A DNA stretch of 64,000 nucleotides from positions 620,001 to 684,000 of the forward strand of contig NZ_BMZM01000003.1 in assembly GCF_014652795.1 (NCBI RefSeq), read 5' to 3'. Shown here piece by piece: positions 26,330 to 34,890 of the stretch. Positions within the stretch are counted from its first letter, which is position 1. Every line of letters starts with the position of its first letter. Below the pieces are notes generated by a model, which worked only from the letters and a program-made list of their open reading frames with translations, had not been told where the DNA came from and did no database searches. The translations under genes were made by a program, and so were the position numbers. Source of the DNA: Kushneria pakistanensis. Lineage in GTDB: Bacteria > Pseudomonadota > Gammaproteobacteria > Pseudomonadales > Halomonadaceae.

Positions 26330-26659
26330 TCTTTCCTGTTTCCCTCATACCATGCTTGTCATGTTGGCATGCCACATGGGCCACTGTATGCCCATGAATT
26401 CGCGTGTCTGGCATCTGCTTTTTTGTAGCTGAACAGTGCTGTCCCCCGTGTGTTCGACTATCATTGCTGCCTGGCAATACGCATCCCTGTCAGTGTTTCG
26501 TAACGGCGCTTCGACACAAGATGCTTTCATTTCAACGCCCTGGTGTCGGGCGTCTTCCCATCGCCGCCTTTTTCTGCCCTGTTATCACCGGGGTGAGGTA
26601 GCTCGCCTTCTGATGCGTGCATTTGCGGCGATATTTCCGATCGTCATGGAGTTTTGACT
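26330..26659. other. Intergenic region without a convincing gene (330 bp)
   Basis: This stretch lies between the tRNA array and the ABC ATPase gene. Open frames here are short, lack ribosome-binding sites and show no family features. It presumably holds the array terminator and the exporter promoter, but I cannot point to a clear hairpin with a T-run. Confidence 0.5.
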
Positions 26660-27610
26660 GTGCATGCTGCCCTCTCCATAAGAGGCCTGACCAAGGTTTA
26701 CGACAACAGTTTTCATGCCCTCAAGGGTATCGATCTCGAAGTCCCGCAGGGAGATTTCTTTGCACTGCTGGGGCCCAACGGGGCCGGCAAGTCCACAACG
26801 CTGGGTGTAGTCAGTTCGCTGGTAAGAAAGACATCAGGTGACGTCTCGATTTACGGCATCGACGTTGATCGTGATTTTGCCCGTGCGCGCTATCATCTCG
26901 GCGTGGTGCCTCAGGAGTTCAACTTCAATCAGTTTGAAAAGGTTGAAGATATTGTGCTGACCCAGGCCGGCTACTACGGTATCCCACGCCGTCAGGCCAT
27001 GGATCGTGCCCATCAGCTGCTGGAAGATCTCGGGCTCTGGGACAAGCGCCATGATGCCGCGCGCATGCTTTCCGGTGGCATGAAGCGACGCCTGATGATT
27101 GCGCGTGCCCTGATCCATCGCCCGCGACTTCTGATTCTCGATGAGCCCACTGCCGGCGTGGATATCGAGCTGCGCCGCAGCATGTGGGAATACATGAAGC
27201 GCATCAATGAGCAGGAAGGCACCACCATCATTCTGACCACGCATTATCTGGAAGAGGCTGAAAGTCTGTGTCGCAATATCGCCATCATCAATCACGGTGA
27301 AATTGTGCATAACACCAGCATGCGGGATCTGCTGGGGCAGCTCACTCGGGAAACCTTTGTACTGGATCTGGCAGCACCGGTAGCGCAGTGTCCGGTCATT
27401 GAGGGGTTCGATGTGGAAAGACTTGATGAACGCCAGCTGTCACTGTCCATCGACAAGGGACAGCACATCAATGACGCCTTTGCCCGCCTGAGTGAGCAAC
27501 ACATAGAAGTGCTGTCGATGCGCAACCGTGCCAACCGGCTGGAGGAGCTGTTCGTGCGCATGGTGGAAGGCAGCAACAATACAGAAGGGCAGCAGGGGGG
27601 GATTCGCTGA
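26660..27610 (+). CDS. ABC-2 type exporter, ATP-binding protein (YadG-like)
   Basis: The 316-residue ATPase has Walker A (LLGPNGAGKSTTLG, about residues 35-48), the Q-loop in VVPQEFNFN, the signature LSGGMKRRLMIARAL, Walker B (LLILDEPTAGVD) and the switch histidine in LTTHYLEEAE. The C-terminal extension is typical of YadG and drug-export relatives. A GTG at 26660 is 8 bases after GGAG and is favoured over the TTG at 26654. The stop overlaps the permease start by one base (TGATG), so the two are translationally coupled. The substrate is unknown. Confidence 0.92.
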   Translation: MHAALSIRGLTKVYDNSFHALKGIDLEVPQGDFFALLGPNGAGKSTTLGVVSSLVRKTSGDVSIYGIDVDRDFARARYHLGVVPQEFNFNQFEKVEDIVLTQAGYYGIPRRQAMDRAHQLLEDLGLWDKRHDAARMLSGGMKRRLMIARALIHRPRLLILDEPTAGVDIELRRSMWEYMKRINEQEGTTIILTTHYLEEAESLCRNIAIINHGEIVHNTSMRDLLGQLTRETFVLDLAAPVAQCPVIEGFDVERLDERQLSLSIDKGQHINDAFARLSEQHIEVLSMRNRANRLEELFVRMVEGSNNTEGQQGGIR

Positions 27611-28383
27611 TGAACGCTCAACAGATGGCGATCGCGTTATGGACCATCGTGCGCAGCGAAATTCGCCGCTTCATGCGTATATGGCCGCAGACCCTTTTGC
27701 CGCCGTCCATTACCATGACCATGTATTTCATCATCTTCGGCAACCTGATTGGCTCGCGTGTCGGCCAGATGGATGGCGTGGACTACATGGACTATATCGT
27801 GCCCGGACTGGTCATGATGTCGATCATTACCAATAGCTACTCCAACGTGGCCTCCTCGTTTTTTGGCAGCAAGTTTCAGCGTAGCGTTGAAGAGATGATC
27901 ATCTCGCCCATGCCCAACTGGCTGGTCCTGACAGGCTTTGTCATTGGCGGTTCTGCGCGTGGGTTGGCAGTAGGCATCATCGTGACGACTGTATCGCTCT
28001 TTTTTACCGATCTTGATATTCAGCATCCCATTCTGACAGTGCTGGTCGTGATCATGACCGCCGTACTCTTTTCCATTGGCGGCTTTATCAACGCGCTGCT
28101 GGGCAAGAAGTTTGATGATATCTCGATCGTGCCCATCTTCGTGCTTACACCGCTGACTTATCTGGGGGGCGTGTTCTATTCGATTCACATGCTGCCCGAG
28201 TTCTGGCAGAAGGTTTCCTTGATCAACCCGATTCTGTATATGGTCAACACCTTCCGATACGGTATTCTTGGCGTTTCCGATATCAATGTTGGCGTAGCAG
28301 TCGGGGCAATTGCGGTCTTTATCGTAATTTTCTTTATCGTGGCCATGTGGCTGCTGCGCCGTGGCAAGGGGCTACGTAGCTGA
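27610..28383 (+). CDS. ABC-2 type exporter, permease (YadH-like)
   Basis: This 257-residue inner-membrane protein has the ABC-2 permease layout of six membrane segments. The first follows SEIRRFMRIWPQTLLPPSITMTMYF; later ones include VLTGFVIGGSARGLAVGIIV, LTVLVVIMTAVLFSIGGFINALLG and IAVFIVIFFIVAMWLLRRGKG. The ABC-2 signature region LTYLGGVFYSIHMLPEFWQ is present. It pairs with the ATPase upstream to form a homodimeric exporter. Its stop (TGA) directly abuts the queF ATG, suggesting a single transcript. Confidence 0.92.
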   Translation: MNAQQMAIALWTIVRSEIRRFMRIWPQTLLPPSITMTMYFIIFGNLIGSRVGQMDGVDYMDYIVPGLVMMSIITNSYSNVASSFFGSKFQRSVEEMIISPMPNWLVLTGFVIGGSARGLAVGIIVTTVSLFFTDLDIQHPILTVLVVIMTAVLFSIGGFINALLGKKFDDISIVPIFVLTPLTYLGGVFYSIHMLPEFWQKVSLINPILYMVNTFRYGILGVSDINVGVAVGAIAVFIVIFFIVAMWLLRRGKGLRS

Positions 28384-29208
28384 ATGAGCGACGACCTGAA
28401 AGATGCGCCACTGGGACAGACCAGTGCCTACATCACCGAGTATGACCCGTCACTGCTTTATCCCATCGCGCGTAGTGCCAACCGGGCGTCGCTGGATCTT
28501 GACGAGGATGATCTGCCCTTTGAGGGTGAAGACGAGTGGCAGGCCTTTGAGCTGTCGTGGCTGACGCCTACCGGCAAGCCCGTGGTGGCCATTGCGCGCT
28601 TTCGGGTGCCTGCCAGTTCGAGTTTTCTGATCGAATCCAAGTCGTGGAAGCTTTATCTCAACAGCTTCAACCAGACCCGGTTTGCCTCCTCGGTTGAAGT
28701 GCGCCGGGTGCTTCGGCAGGATCTGTCGCGTGTGGTGGATGCCGAAGTGGAAGTCACGCTGTTTGGCGTGGATGACATAGCATTGGCGCCCGGACGTCTG
28801 CCTGGCATCTGTCTTGATGATCTGGACGTGGAGGTTGATACCTATCAGCCCGACCCGGAGCTCATCATTACCGACAGCGATATCATTGAAGAGACCGTGC
28901 ACTCGCACCTGCTCAAGTCCAACTGTCCGGTCACCGGTCAGCCGGACTGGGGCAGCGTGTTGATCCGCTACCGGGGGCCGGCACTGGATCACCACGCACT
29001 GCTGGCCTATATCATCTCCTTTCGCGAGCATCAGGAGTTTCATGAGCACTGCGTCGAGCGCATGTTCATGGACATTCTGCGTGAGGCCGAACCGGATCAG
29101 CTGCTGGTCATGGCGCGCTACGTGCGCCGCGGCGGGCTGGATATCAGCCCCTGGCGGGCGCTGCCCGGCGAGACACCCATCAAGACAATGCGTCTGATGC
29201 GCCAGTGA
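28384..29208 (+). CDS. queF: NADPH-dependent 7-cyano-7-deazaguanine reductase QueF
   Basis: QueF reduces preQ0 to preQ1, the only known biological nitrile-to-amine reduction, for queuosine in tRNA. The 274-residue length marks the long (YqcD) form. The N-terminal half contains the NADPH-related LTPTGKPVVAIARFRVPASSSFLIESKSWKLYLNSF. The catalytic cysteine lies in LLKSNCPVTGQPDWGSV and the acid in SFREHQEFHEHCVERMFMDI. It begins on the base after the permease stop. Upstream queuosine genes are not in the window. Confidence 0.96.
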   Translation: MSDDLKDAPLGQTSAYITEYDPSLLYPIARSANRASLDLDEDDLPFEGEDEWQAFELSWLTPTGKPVVAIARFRVPASSSFLIESKSWKLYLNSFNQTRFASSVEVRRVLRQDLSRVVDAEVEVTLFGVDDIALAPGRLPGICLDDLDVEVDTYQPDPELIITDSDIIEETVHSHLLKSNCPVTGQPDWGSVLIRYRGPALDHHALLAYIISFREHQEFHEHCVERMFMDILREAEPDQLLVMARYVRRGGLDISPWRALPGETPIKTMRLMRQ

Positions 29209-29222
29209 AGCGGGAGCTAGAC

Positions 29223-29783
29223 ATGGATGCCATGGCATTGCTGCTGGATCGTCAGTCACACGGCAAGCTGGAGGCGCCTGCCCCCTCGGCAGAGCAGATG
29301 GAGATGATCTATCGCGCCGCGCTGCGGGCGCCGGATCATGGCGAGCTGCGTCCCTGGCGTTTTATCGAGTACAGCGGGCAGGGGCGAGAGACACTTGGGG
29401 AAATATTCGCTGGTGCCGAGCTCGAGGATAACCCTGACGTCAGTGATAAAACGCTTGAAAAGGCGCGCGGCAAGCCACTGCGTGCTCCTTTTGTGATTGC
29501 CGTCATAGCCGCAGTAAAAGCCGATAAAAAGGTGCCGCGTATCGAGCAGGTCGTGTCGGCCGGCTGCGCTGCCCATGCCATGTTGTATGCCGCGCACGCA
29601 CAGGGACTGGGCGCCATGTGGCGCACCGGTGATGTTGTCTATCATCAGCACGTGCGAAAGGCACTGCGGCTCGAGCATGATGATGAGCTGGTGGGCTTTT
29701 TATATCTGGGGCACTGCGCCCGCGGTGACCGCGACATCAGAACGCTTGACCCCGCCGACTTTATCGAGCGTGTCGAGGGCTGA
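29223..29783 (+). CDS. Nitroreductase-family protein (YdjA-like)
   Basis: The 186-residue protein is a short FMN-dependent nitroreductase-fold enzyme: LLLDRQSHGKLEAPAPS, then RAALRAPDHGELRPWRFIEYSG (FMN-binding, typical of YdjA), AGCAAHAMLYAAHAQGLGAMWRTG and VGFLYLGHC. E. coli YdjA is a homodimer whose natural substrate is not settled. The ATG at 29223 lies 7 bases after GGGAG, so translation starts 15 bases after the queF stop, most likely in the same operon. Confidence 0.88.
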   Translation: MDAMALLLDRQSHGKLEAPAPSAEQMEMIYRAALRAPDHGELRPWRFIEYSGQGRETLGEIFAGAELEDNPDVSDKTLEKARGKPLRAPFVIAVIAAVKADKKVPRIEQVVSAGCAAHAMLYAAHAQGLGAMWRTGDVVYHQHVRKALRLEHDDELVGFLYLGHCARGDRDIRTLDPADFIERVEG

Positions 29784-29795
29784 GGTCATCAGTGC

Positions 29796-29824
29796 TTGCA
29801 ATTAACGGGCCATCATGTCAGGAT
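29796..29824 (+). promoter_or_regulatory. Possible promoter of tRNA-Ser
   Basis: TTGCAA (29796-29801) and CAGGAT (29819-29824) are 17 bases apart with a GC-rich GTGCGCC after. The -10 box is a poor match to consensus. A perfect 7-bp hairpin (CGCAGAC AA GTCTGCG, 29837-29852) lies in the leader before the tRNA. Confidence 0.35.
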
Positions 29825-29865
29825 GTGCGCCGTTCTCGCAGACAAGTCTGCGCGGATGACAATGC

Positions 29866-29953
29866 GGAGGGGTGTCCGAGTGGTCGAAGGAGCACGCCTG
29901 GAAAGTGTGTAAGTCGCAAGGCTTCGAGGGTTCGAATCCCTCCCCCTCCGCCA
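29866..29953 (+). tRNA. tRNA-Ser (GGA)
   Basis: An 88-base class II tRNA: acceptor GGAGGGG / CCCCTCC, anticodon GGA in the loop CTGGAAA, a long variable arm, T-loop TTCGAAT and encoded CCA. It is a single gene downstream of the queF operon and has its own terminator. Confidence 0.96.
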
Positions 29954-29966
29954 CGAATTCAGAATC

Positions 29967-29990
29967 AGCCGGCTCTCGAGCCGGCTTTTT
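29967..29990 (+). terminator. Rho-independent terminator after tRNA-Ser
   Basis: The stem AGCCGGCT / AGCCGGCT (self-complementary arms GCCGGC) with a CTCG-type loop is followed by TTTTT, 14 bases after the tRNA CCA end. Confidence 0.9.
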
Positions 29991-30230
29991 CATGTCTAAA
30001 AATGGCGTGAGGCAACAGGTGATTCCCGGCTCGCAATGAAGGGCAGGGCGCTCTGATCAGCAATCGGTCAATGCTTCGCTTCAAAATGCAAAGGGGAATC
30101 AGGCCAATGTCTGGTTTTCCTTTCTCGTTTTTTATGGGCATTCGTTCGATGCCGATAGTGCAACAAAGCCATCTTTCCTGTGGGGCGTTTCGGGTCCATG
30201 CTTGATGCTGGAATCACATCAGGAGAGACC

Positions 30231-30527
30231 ATGCGCTATTACTTCAATTACCAGTATCTTCCCAAAGGCGCTGAGCAGCCTGTCGACACGGGCGACGCTG
30301 TCCGTATTACCGATGAGCAGACAGCAAAGCCGCCGACGCTGCCTGACGTAGGCGATTATGTACAAATCAATTATTTCAGGGCGGAGGATGAAATCCTCTC
30401 GGGCAGGGTGAAAAGTCGTCTCTTTAGATACCTGGTAAGCGATGAAGACCCCGACCTTCATCAGTGTTTGGTCAATATTGTTGTTGAAGAGACGGACGAT
30501 GATTGGGGAAAGCTCATAAAGGAATAG
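30231..30527 (+). CDS. Hypothetical protein, 98 residues
   Basis: I do not recognise this family. The product is a small acidic soluble protein beginning MRYYFNYQYLPKGAEQPVDTG, with a likely beta-rich core (DYVQINYF, LSGRVKSRLFRYLV, CLVNIVVEET). It has no signal peptide, membrane segment or cysteine motif. An AGGAGAGACC ribosome-binding site before the ATG at 30231 and a terminator-like hairpin after the stop support it as a real single gene. The surrounding DNA is more A/T-rich than the window average. Confidence 0.65.
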   Translation: MRYYFNYQYLPKGAEQPVDTGDAVRITDEQTAKPPTLPDVGDYVQINYFRAEDEILSGRVKSRLFRYLVSDEDPDLHQCLVNIVVEETDDDWGKLIKE

Positions 30528-30546
30528 TCTTTCATGAGACTTCCGG

Positions 30547-30575
30547 GCGTTCAGTGACTCGCTGAGCGCTTTTTT
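30547..30575 (+). terminator. Terminator after the small hypothetical gene
   Basis: GCGTTCAG pairs with CTGAGCGC (one G-T pair) around a 7-base loop and is followed by TTTTTT. It overlaps the 3' end of the converging acuI gene by two bases. Confidence 0.7.
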
Positions 30576-31593
30576 ATGGTTCGGCGTCTGCTCTGTTTCC
30601 AGCGGCCTGGCCGTTGACATTGACCACCAGTCGCCCGCGAATCCTGCCAGATAAAAGCTCATCTGCGGCATCGATGGTCTCGGAGAGCGTCACTTCTCTG
30701 GTCATGGTGTCGAGCATGTCGGTATCGACTTCCTGCGCCAGCCTTGTCCAGGCCTCCCGGCGCTGCGCCTGCGGTCTTGTCACGCTATTGATACCCAGAA
30801 GGGTTACTCCTCTCAGGATGAACGGCGCTACGGTACCCGGAAAATTTAGTCCCTGAGCCAGGCCGCAGGCGGCCACCAGGCCATCTTCCCGGGTATGAGC
30901 ACAGGCATTGGCCAGCGTATGGCTGCCTACCGAATCGATGACGCCGGCCCAGCGTGTCTTTCCCAGTGGTCGGCCCTGACTGGCCAGTTCATCACGGTGA
31001 ATAATCTCCGAGGCACCCAGCGCCTTGAGATAATGCTGCTCTTCAGGTCGGCCAGTCGCGGCAATGACGCGATAGCCGCTTCGTGCCAGAAACATGATGG
31101 CAAAAGAGCCCACGCCGCCGCTGGCACCGGTCACTAGCACATCGCCCTTGTGGGGTGTCAGACCATGGCGTTCAAGCGTCATGAGGCTCAGCATGGCCGT
31201 ATAGCCGGCCGTGCCGATCGACATGGCCTGTCTTGCATTCAGGTTTTCGGGTAAGGGTGTCAGCCACTGTGATGACAGCCGTGCCTTCTGCGCCAGCCCG
31301 CCCCAGTGGCTTTCGCCGACCCCCCAGCCATTGACCAGCACACGATCACCGGGAGACCAGTCTGCGCTGTCGCTGTGTTCCACCACGCCTGCAAGGTCAA
31401 TGCCCGGCACCATTGGAAAATGGCGCACGATCGATCCCTTGCCCGTGATGGCAAGCGCGTCCTTGTAATTGAGCGTGCTCCAGTCGATACGCACCTGCAC
31501 ATCGCCCTCGGGAAGTGCCTCGGGGGCCATTTCAGTGAGCGCTGTATCCATTGATTGATCTTCTGCCCTGCGTATCAAGATGGCATTGAACAT
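30574..31593 (-). CDS. acuI: Acrylyl-CoA reductase / YhdH-type zinc-less quinone oxidoreductase (AcuI family)
   Basis: The 339-residue medium-chain dehydrogenase/reductase has an N-terminal GroES-like part (DWSTLNYKDALAITGKG, MVPGIDLAGVVEHSD, PGDRVLVNGWGVGESHWGGLA) and the NADPH-binding loop VTGASGGVGSFAIMFLAR. It lacks structural zinc cysteines, as AcuI and YhdH do. AcuI reduces toxic acryloyl-CoA to propionyl-CoA, a step in DMSP or 3-hydroxypropionate metabolism in marine bacteria. No dedicated DMSP-cleavage gene is nearby, so general detoxification is possible. The family call is firm; the exact substrate is inferred. Confidence 0.88.
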   Translation of the reverse strand: MFNAILIRRAEDQSMDTALTEMAPEALPEGDVQVRIDWSTLNYKDALAITGKGSIVRHFPMVPGIDLAGVVEHSDSADWSPGDRVLVNGWGVGESHWGGLAQKARLSSQWLTPLPENLNARQAMSIGTAGYTAMLSLMTLERHGLTPHKGDVLVTGASGGVGSFAIMFLARSGYRVIAATGRPEEQHYLKALGASEIIHRDELASQGRPLGKTRWAGVIDSVGSHTLANACAHTREDGLVAACGLAQGLNFPGTVAPFILRGVTLLGINSVTRPQAQRREAWTRLAQEVDTDMLDTMTREVTLSETIDAADELLSGRIRGRLVVNVNGQAAGNRADAEP

Positions 31594-31863
31594 CGATCTC
31601 TCCTTTATGGGATGCCTGAAACCGGAGCAAATTGTTGTGCGAACATGAGAATACGGCTCTCACACCATGTGCCTGTCGCCGACTGGCATTCAGAGCGTAC
31701 CATCGTGAGAAGCGGTGGGTGCTGCAAGCATCGCCTTTTGGCTTTGAAAACAACAGACGTGGTTATTGGTTATGGCCGGCATTCCCCCTCTGGAGAATGC
31801 CATGAGTGTGGCAGATGAGATTGATGGTGAGCAGGCCCTTCGAAGGTAACGCTTTGTATGTCT

Positions 31864-31877
31864 TTGACGTATATCAA
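31864..31877. promoter_or_regulatory. FNR/Anr-like box
   Basis: TTGAC-GTAT-ATCAA matches the FNR/Anr consensus TTGAT-N4-ATCAA at nine of ten positions. It lies about 270 bases upstream of acuI, further than a usual activator site, so its target is unclear. Confidence 0.35.
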
Positions 31878-32013
31878 ATACTGCTAAAGCAAATATCGGA
31901 CACTGAGTGGTGAGCAGGAAGCTCGGACGGTCACGGAAAACCTTCTGCACAGGGATGTGCTCACTTTCATGCCTGATCATGTGTAATCGCCACGCATTGG
32001 CTTTTTCAGACAT

Positions 32014-32050
32014 AAAAAAAGGCCGGCTGCGAGGGGTGCGTGGCCGGCCT
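32014..32050 (-). terminator. Rho-independent terminator of the acyltransferase gene
   Basis: Read on the - strand, the stem AGGCCGGC / GCCGGCCT (14-15 base loop) is followed by a run of seven T. It lies about 140 bases after the acyltransferase stop. Confidence 0.75.
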
Positions 32051-32190
32051 GAAATTTCGTTACGGCTATTCGCCGCTAACGTGATCGCTATTGTTACATA
32101 AAATGTTTCTTTGAGTAACTTAAAGTTTACTTCAGAGCCTGCTCTGATATGTGCCTATCCTGCCTCGTATTTTCTCCCATGGTGGCCCGA

Positions 32191-33462
32191 TCAAACCCGG
32201 CCATGAAACAGGTCGGAGTGGCTGCGTCGAGGCTTGTTCAGGAGTCGTTCCTGGATGGCCGTTCGCGTGCGGTTGACCAGCTGCTCCTGAAAAAGTACGC
32301 AGACGATCACGACGCCGGCCAGGAAGAGCGGATACATCCAGAGCTCCCGTGTTTGTTCACCTGCCAGATTCAACAGGGACGTTACTGAAACAGGCGCCTG
32401 TGTTGTCAGCATCTCGATCGCGCCCAGGATCAACTTTTCAATTTTTGAAGAGATCATGTTGAGTGGGGTATGCAGGGCGAAGATGGACAGCGAGGCCACG
32501 CCCAGGCGTGTGGCAAGCCTTGCCTGCGCTGTATCACTTGCCGGCTGAAACCAGGCGCACATTAGAACCAGCAGCAGCTGGGAGGGCAGCAGCAGGCCGT
32601 TATGCAGCAGGTAATACCAGCCACCGCGAACTTCAGCATGGATCCAGGCGCTCAAGGCGAAACAACCCACGATGAAGGCCAGCGAGGCAATCGTGCCACG
32701 TGTGCTGAAAAGCGCTGCCATCAGCAGTTTGTGGCGCAGATAGACCTGATGCAGTACCACGCCTGCCAGAAACTCTGGCAAACGAAGCAATGGGTTACGA
32801 TGCATGATGCCATGTGCCACTACATTGTCATTGGTACCTGTGAGAAACATGTATAGCGCCGGCAGGGCATAGATAAGCCCAATGGCGACAAGGGCCAGCA
32901 GGGGGCGGCGCACGCGTGCCAGTGCCGGCCCAATGAAGGGGAATACGAGGTAAAAGAAAAACAGGGCTGACAACGACCAGGTGGCAAAGTTGAAGGTGGT
33001 ATAAAACGGGCTCCATGCGTGCAGTAGGCTGACATGCAGCAGGAGGTTGCTCACAAAGCCACTCATGCCGAGCATGTGAGAGGCCATGCTGCCGCCTTCT
33101 GCCCAGTCGTTGGTATTGGGAGTGACCGTAATCTGCGACATGCTGCCTGCATTAATCACGACCAGCGGCAGGACAATGATCAGCGCCAGAATATGGATGG
33201 GGTACAGCGAGGCAAAGCGTTTGATCCAGAAGCGCTTGTAGTTGAGATCGCGCCCTTCGTTTCTGCCGATATAAACATGGGCCAACAAAAAGCCGGACAG
33301 CACGAAAAAGGTGCTCGTGGAATAAAAGCCCAGACTCATGCTGCTATAAATCCACTGCACGGCTCTGATATCGCCATATTCCTTGAGTGTGTGAAAAAGC
33401 ACCAGGTAGATCGCCAGCGCGAAACGCAGCCAGTCCAGAGCAATAAATTTTTCCCGAGGCAT
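32191..33462 (-). CDS. Acyltransferase family 3 membrane protein (OafA/YrhL-like)
   Basis: The 423-residue protein has about ten membrane segments and starts with the family signature LDWLRFALAIYLVLFHTLKEYG, in which the histidine is catalytic. GFLLAHVY and HTPLNMISS are further family motifs. Members O-acetylate surface sugars such as O-antigen, capsule or peptidoglycan-linked glycans. No sugar-synthesis gene is adjacent, so the acceptor is unknown. The upstream region is A/T-rich, unlike neighbouring genes, so the locus may be horizontally acquired (inference). Confidence 0.9.
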   Translation of the reverse strand: MPREKFIALDWLRFALAIYLVLFHTLKEYGDIRAVQWIYSSMSLGFYSTSTFFVLSGFLLAHVYIGRNEGRDLNYKRFWIKRFASLYPIHILALIIVLPLVVINAGSMSQITVTPNTNDWAEGGSMASHMLGMSGFVSNLLLHVSLLHAWSPFYTTFNFATWSLSALFFFYLVFPFIGPALARVRRPLLALVAIGLIYALPALYMFLTGTNDNVVAHGIMHRNPLLRLPEFLAGVVLHQVYLRHKLLMAALFSTRGTIASLAFIVGCFALSAWIHAEVRGGWYYLLHNGLLLPSQLLLVLMCAWFQPASDTAQARLATRLGVASLSIFALHTPLNMISSKIEKLILGAIEMLTTQAPVSVTSLLNLAGEQTRELWMYPLFLAGVVIVCVLFQEQLVNRTRTAIQERLLNKPRRSHSDLFHGRV

Positions 33463-33812
33463 ATAACATTCCCTGTTGGGCTTATGAGGACGGGGAGTCT
33501 GCGAGAATGTTACTTAATGATGTTTTAAGTCATTTATCGTAACTCTCAAAGAGCCACGTTAACCGATAGCCTGACGTATATGAACGATTGCTCTGTGCCA
33601 TGTTGATCGTATGGTGGCGGGCCTTAAGGCTGATATAAAAGGCTCAGCATATCGGCATAATGGCAGGAGGGTTCATAGCGTCCTGCTATCAGGATCCGCG
33701 GGTGACCAGTTGTGGCAAGAGGCAGGAAACAGGCACCTTTGTTAGACTCCTTGTCACGATAGTGACGTAGTCGGGCCTGCGGCCTGATTGGCAACGAGAC
33801 GGGAGCGCGACA
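33463..33812. other. Divergent intergenic region (350 bp)
   Basis: This region separates the acyltransferase gene (-) from gnd (+). The part near the acyltransferase start is A/T-rich. On the gnd side there is a short dyad GTCAC GATA GTGAC at 33753-33766 and a GGGAG ribosome-binding site before the gnd GTG start. No small gene is supported. Confidence 0.5.
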
Positions 33813-34808
33813 GTGAAACTAGGAATTGTTGGTCTTGGCAGAATGGGTGGCAATATTGCACGCCGTCTGATGGACGCCGGTCACGAATGCACCGTGTTCG
33901 ATACCAGCGACAAGGCAAGAGAGGCGCTGCAGCAGGACGGCGCTGAAAGCGCAGACTCGTTGCAGGCGCTGGTGGAAGGACTGCCCGCGCCGCGCAGCAT
34001 CTGGTTGATGCTGCCGGCAGGAGATATTACCGAAACCACTATCAGTCAGCTGTCTGACATGCTTGAGCCGGGCGATACCTTGATCGAGGGCGGCAATGCC
34101 TTTTTCAAGGACGATGTGCGTCGCGCTCGCGAACTTCGTCAAAAGGATCTGCATTACGTCGATGTTGGCGTTTCCGGCGGTGTCTGGGGGCGTGAGCGTG
34201 GTTATTGCCTGATGATCGGTGGTGAGAAGGAGATCGTTGAAGGGCTTGATCCCATCTTTGCAACCCTGGCGCCGGGTGCCGGCGATATCGACAAGACCCC
34301 CGGGCGAGAAGCCGAGCGCTTTGATCCTCGTGCTGAAGTGGGCTATCTACACTGCGGTCCGGTAGGTTCCGGTCACTTCGTCAAGATGGTTCATAACGGT
34401 ATCGAATACGGCATGATGCAGGCTTATGCCGAAGGCTTTGATATCCTCAAGAACCGCAACCTCGAGACCCTGCCTGAAGATGAGCGTTATGATCTTGATC
34501 TGGCCGATATAGCCGAGCTGTGGCGTCGCGGCAGCGTCATCTCTTCCTGGCTGTTGGATCTGACCTCGATTGCCCTGTCTGAAGATCATGACCTGGAACA
34601 GTACACCGGCAAGGTCAATGATTCCGGCGAAGGCCGCTGGACGATCGAGGCGGCGATCGAAGAAGCCGTACCTGCCAGCGTGTTGACCAGCGCGCTCTTT
34701 ACGCGGTTTCGTTCGCGAAGCGATAATACCTACGGTGAGAAGCTGTTGTCTGCCATGCGCCAGCAGTTCGGTGGTCACGTGGAAACGCCCATGTCACCCA
34801 CCAAATAA
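33813..34808 (+). CDS. gnd: 6-phosphogluconate dehydrogenase, decarboxylating (short GndA/YqeC type)
   Basis: The 331-residue enzyme oxidises 6-phosphogluconate to ribulose-5-phosphate and CO2. The N-terminal NAD(P) site is [24 protein letters not shown]. Substrate motifs are [45 protein letters not shown], and the catalytic lysine region [27 protein letters not shown]. It is shorter than the 470-residue Gnd of enterobacteria; this short form is often NAD-preferring. It uses a GTG start and is followed directly by a terminator. Confidence 0.92.
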   Translation: MKLGIVGLGRMGGNIARRLMDAGHECTVFDTSDKAREALQQDGAESADSLQALVEGLPAPRSIWLMLPAGDITETTISQLSDMLEPGDTLIEGGNAFFKDDVRRARELRQKDLHYVDVGVSGGVWGRERGYCLMIGGEKEIVEGLDPIFATLAPGAGDIDKTPGREAERFDPRAEVGYLHCGPVGSGHFVKMVHNGIEYGMMQAYAEGFDILKNRNLETLPEDERYDLDLADIAELWRRGSVISSWLLDLTSIALSEDHDLEQYTGKVNDSGEGRWTIEAAIEEAVPASVLTSALFTRFRSRSDNTYGEKLLSAMRQQFGGHVETPMSPTK

Positions 34809-34830
34809 ATCTGGCACGTATTTAACGAAG

Positions 34831-34863
34831 AGGGGCCGCTTTTGCGGCCCCTTTCTCTTTTTT
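34831..34863 (+). terminator. Rho-independent terminator after gnd
   Basis: AGGGGCCGC / GCGGCCCCT with a TTTT loop is followed by a T/C-rich run ending TTTTTT. It isolates gnd from the next gene. Confidence 0.88.
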
Positions 34864-34890
34864 GATCTAAAACGGGAATCTAAAAAGCGA

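Larger units (their letters stand above)
31594..32190. other. AT-rich 597-bp intergenic region
   Basis: No open frame here has both a ribosome-binding site and recognisable features. It contains an FNR/Anr-like dyad (31864-31877), a small hairpin (GGCATTC / GAATGCC, 31778-31801) and the terminator of the acyltransferase gene (32014-32050). It may hold the acuI promoter region and perhaps an unannotated small RNA, but nothing proves this. Confidence 0.5.

Noticed and set aside
31690-32013. Frame in the AT-rich gap beside acuI
   Set aside because: It has no plausible ribosome-binding site and no recognisable protein pattern.
34735-34890. 52-residue N-terminal extension of the flavoprotein
   Set aside because: It would read through the end of gnd and its terminator; the FAD motif begins at the ATG at 34891.
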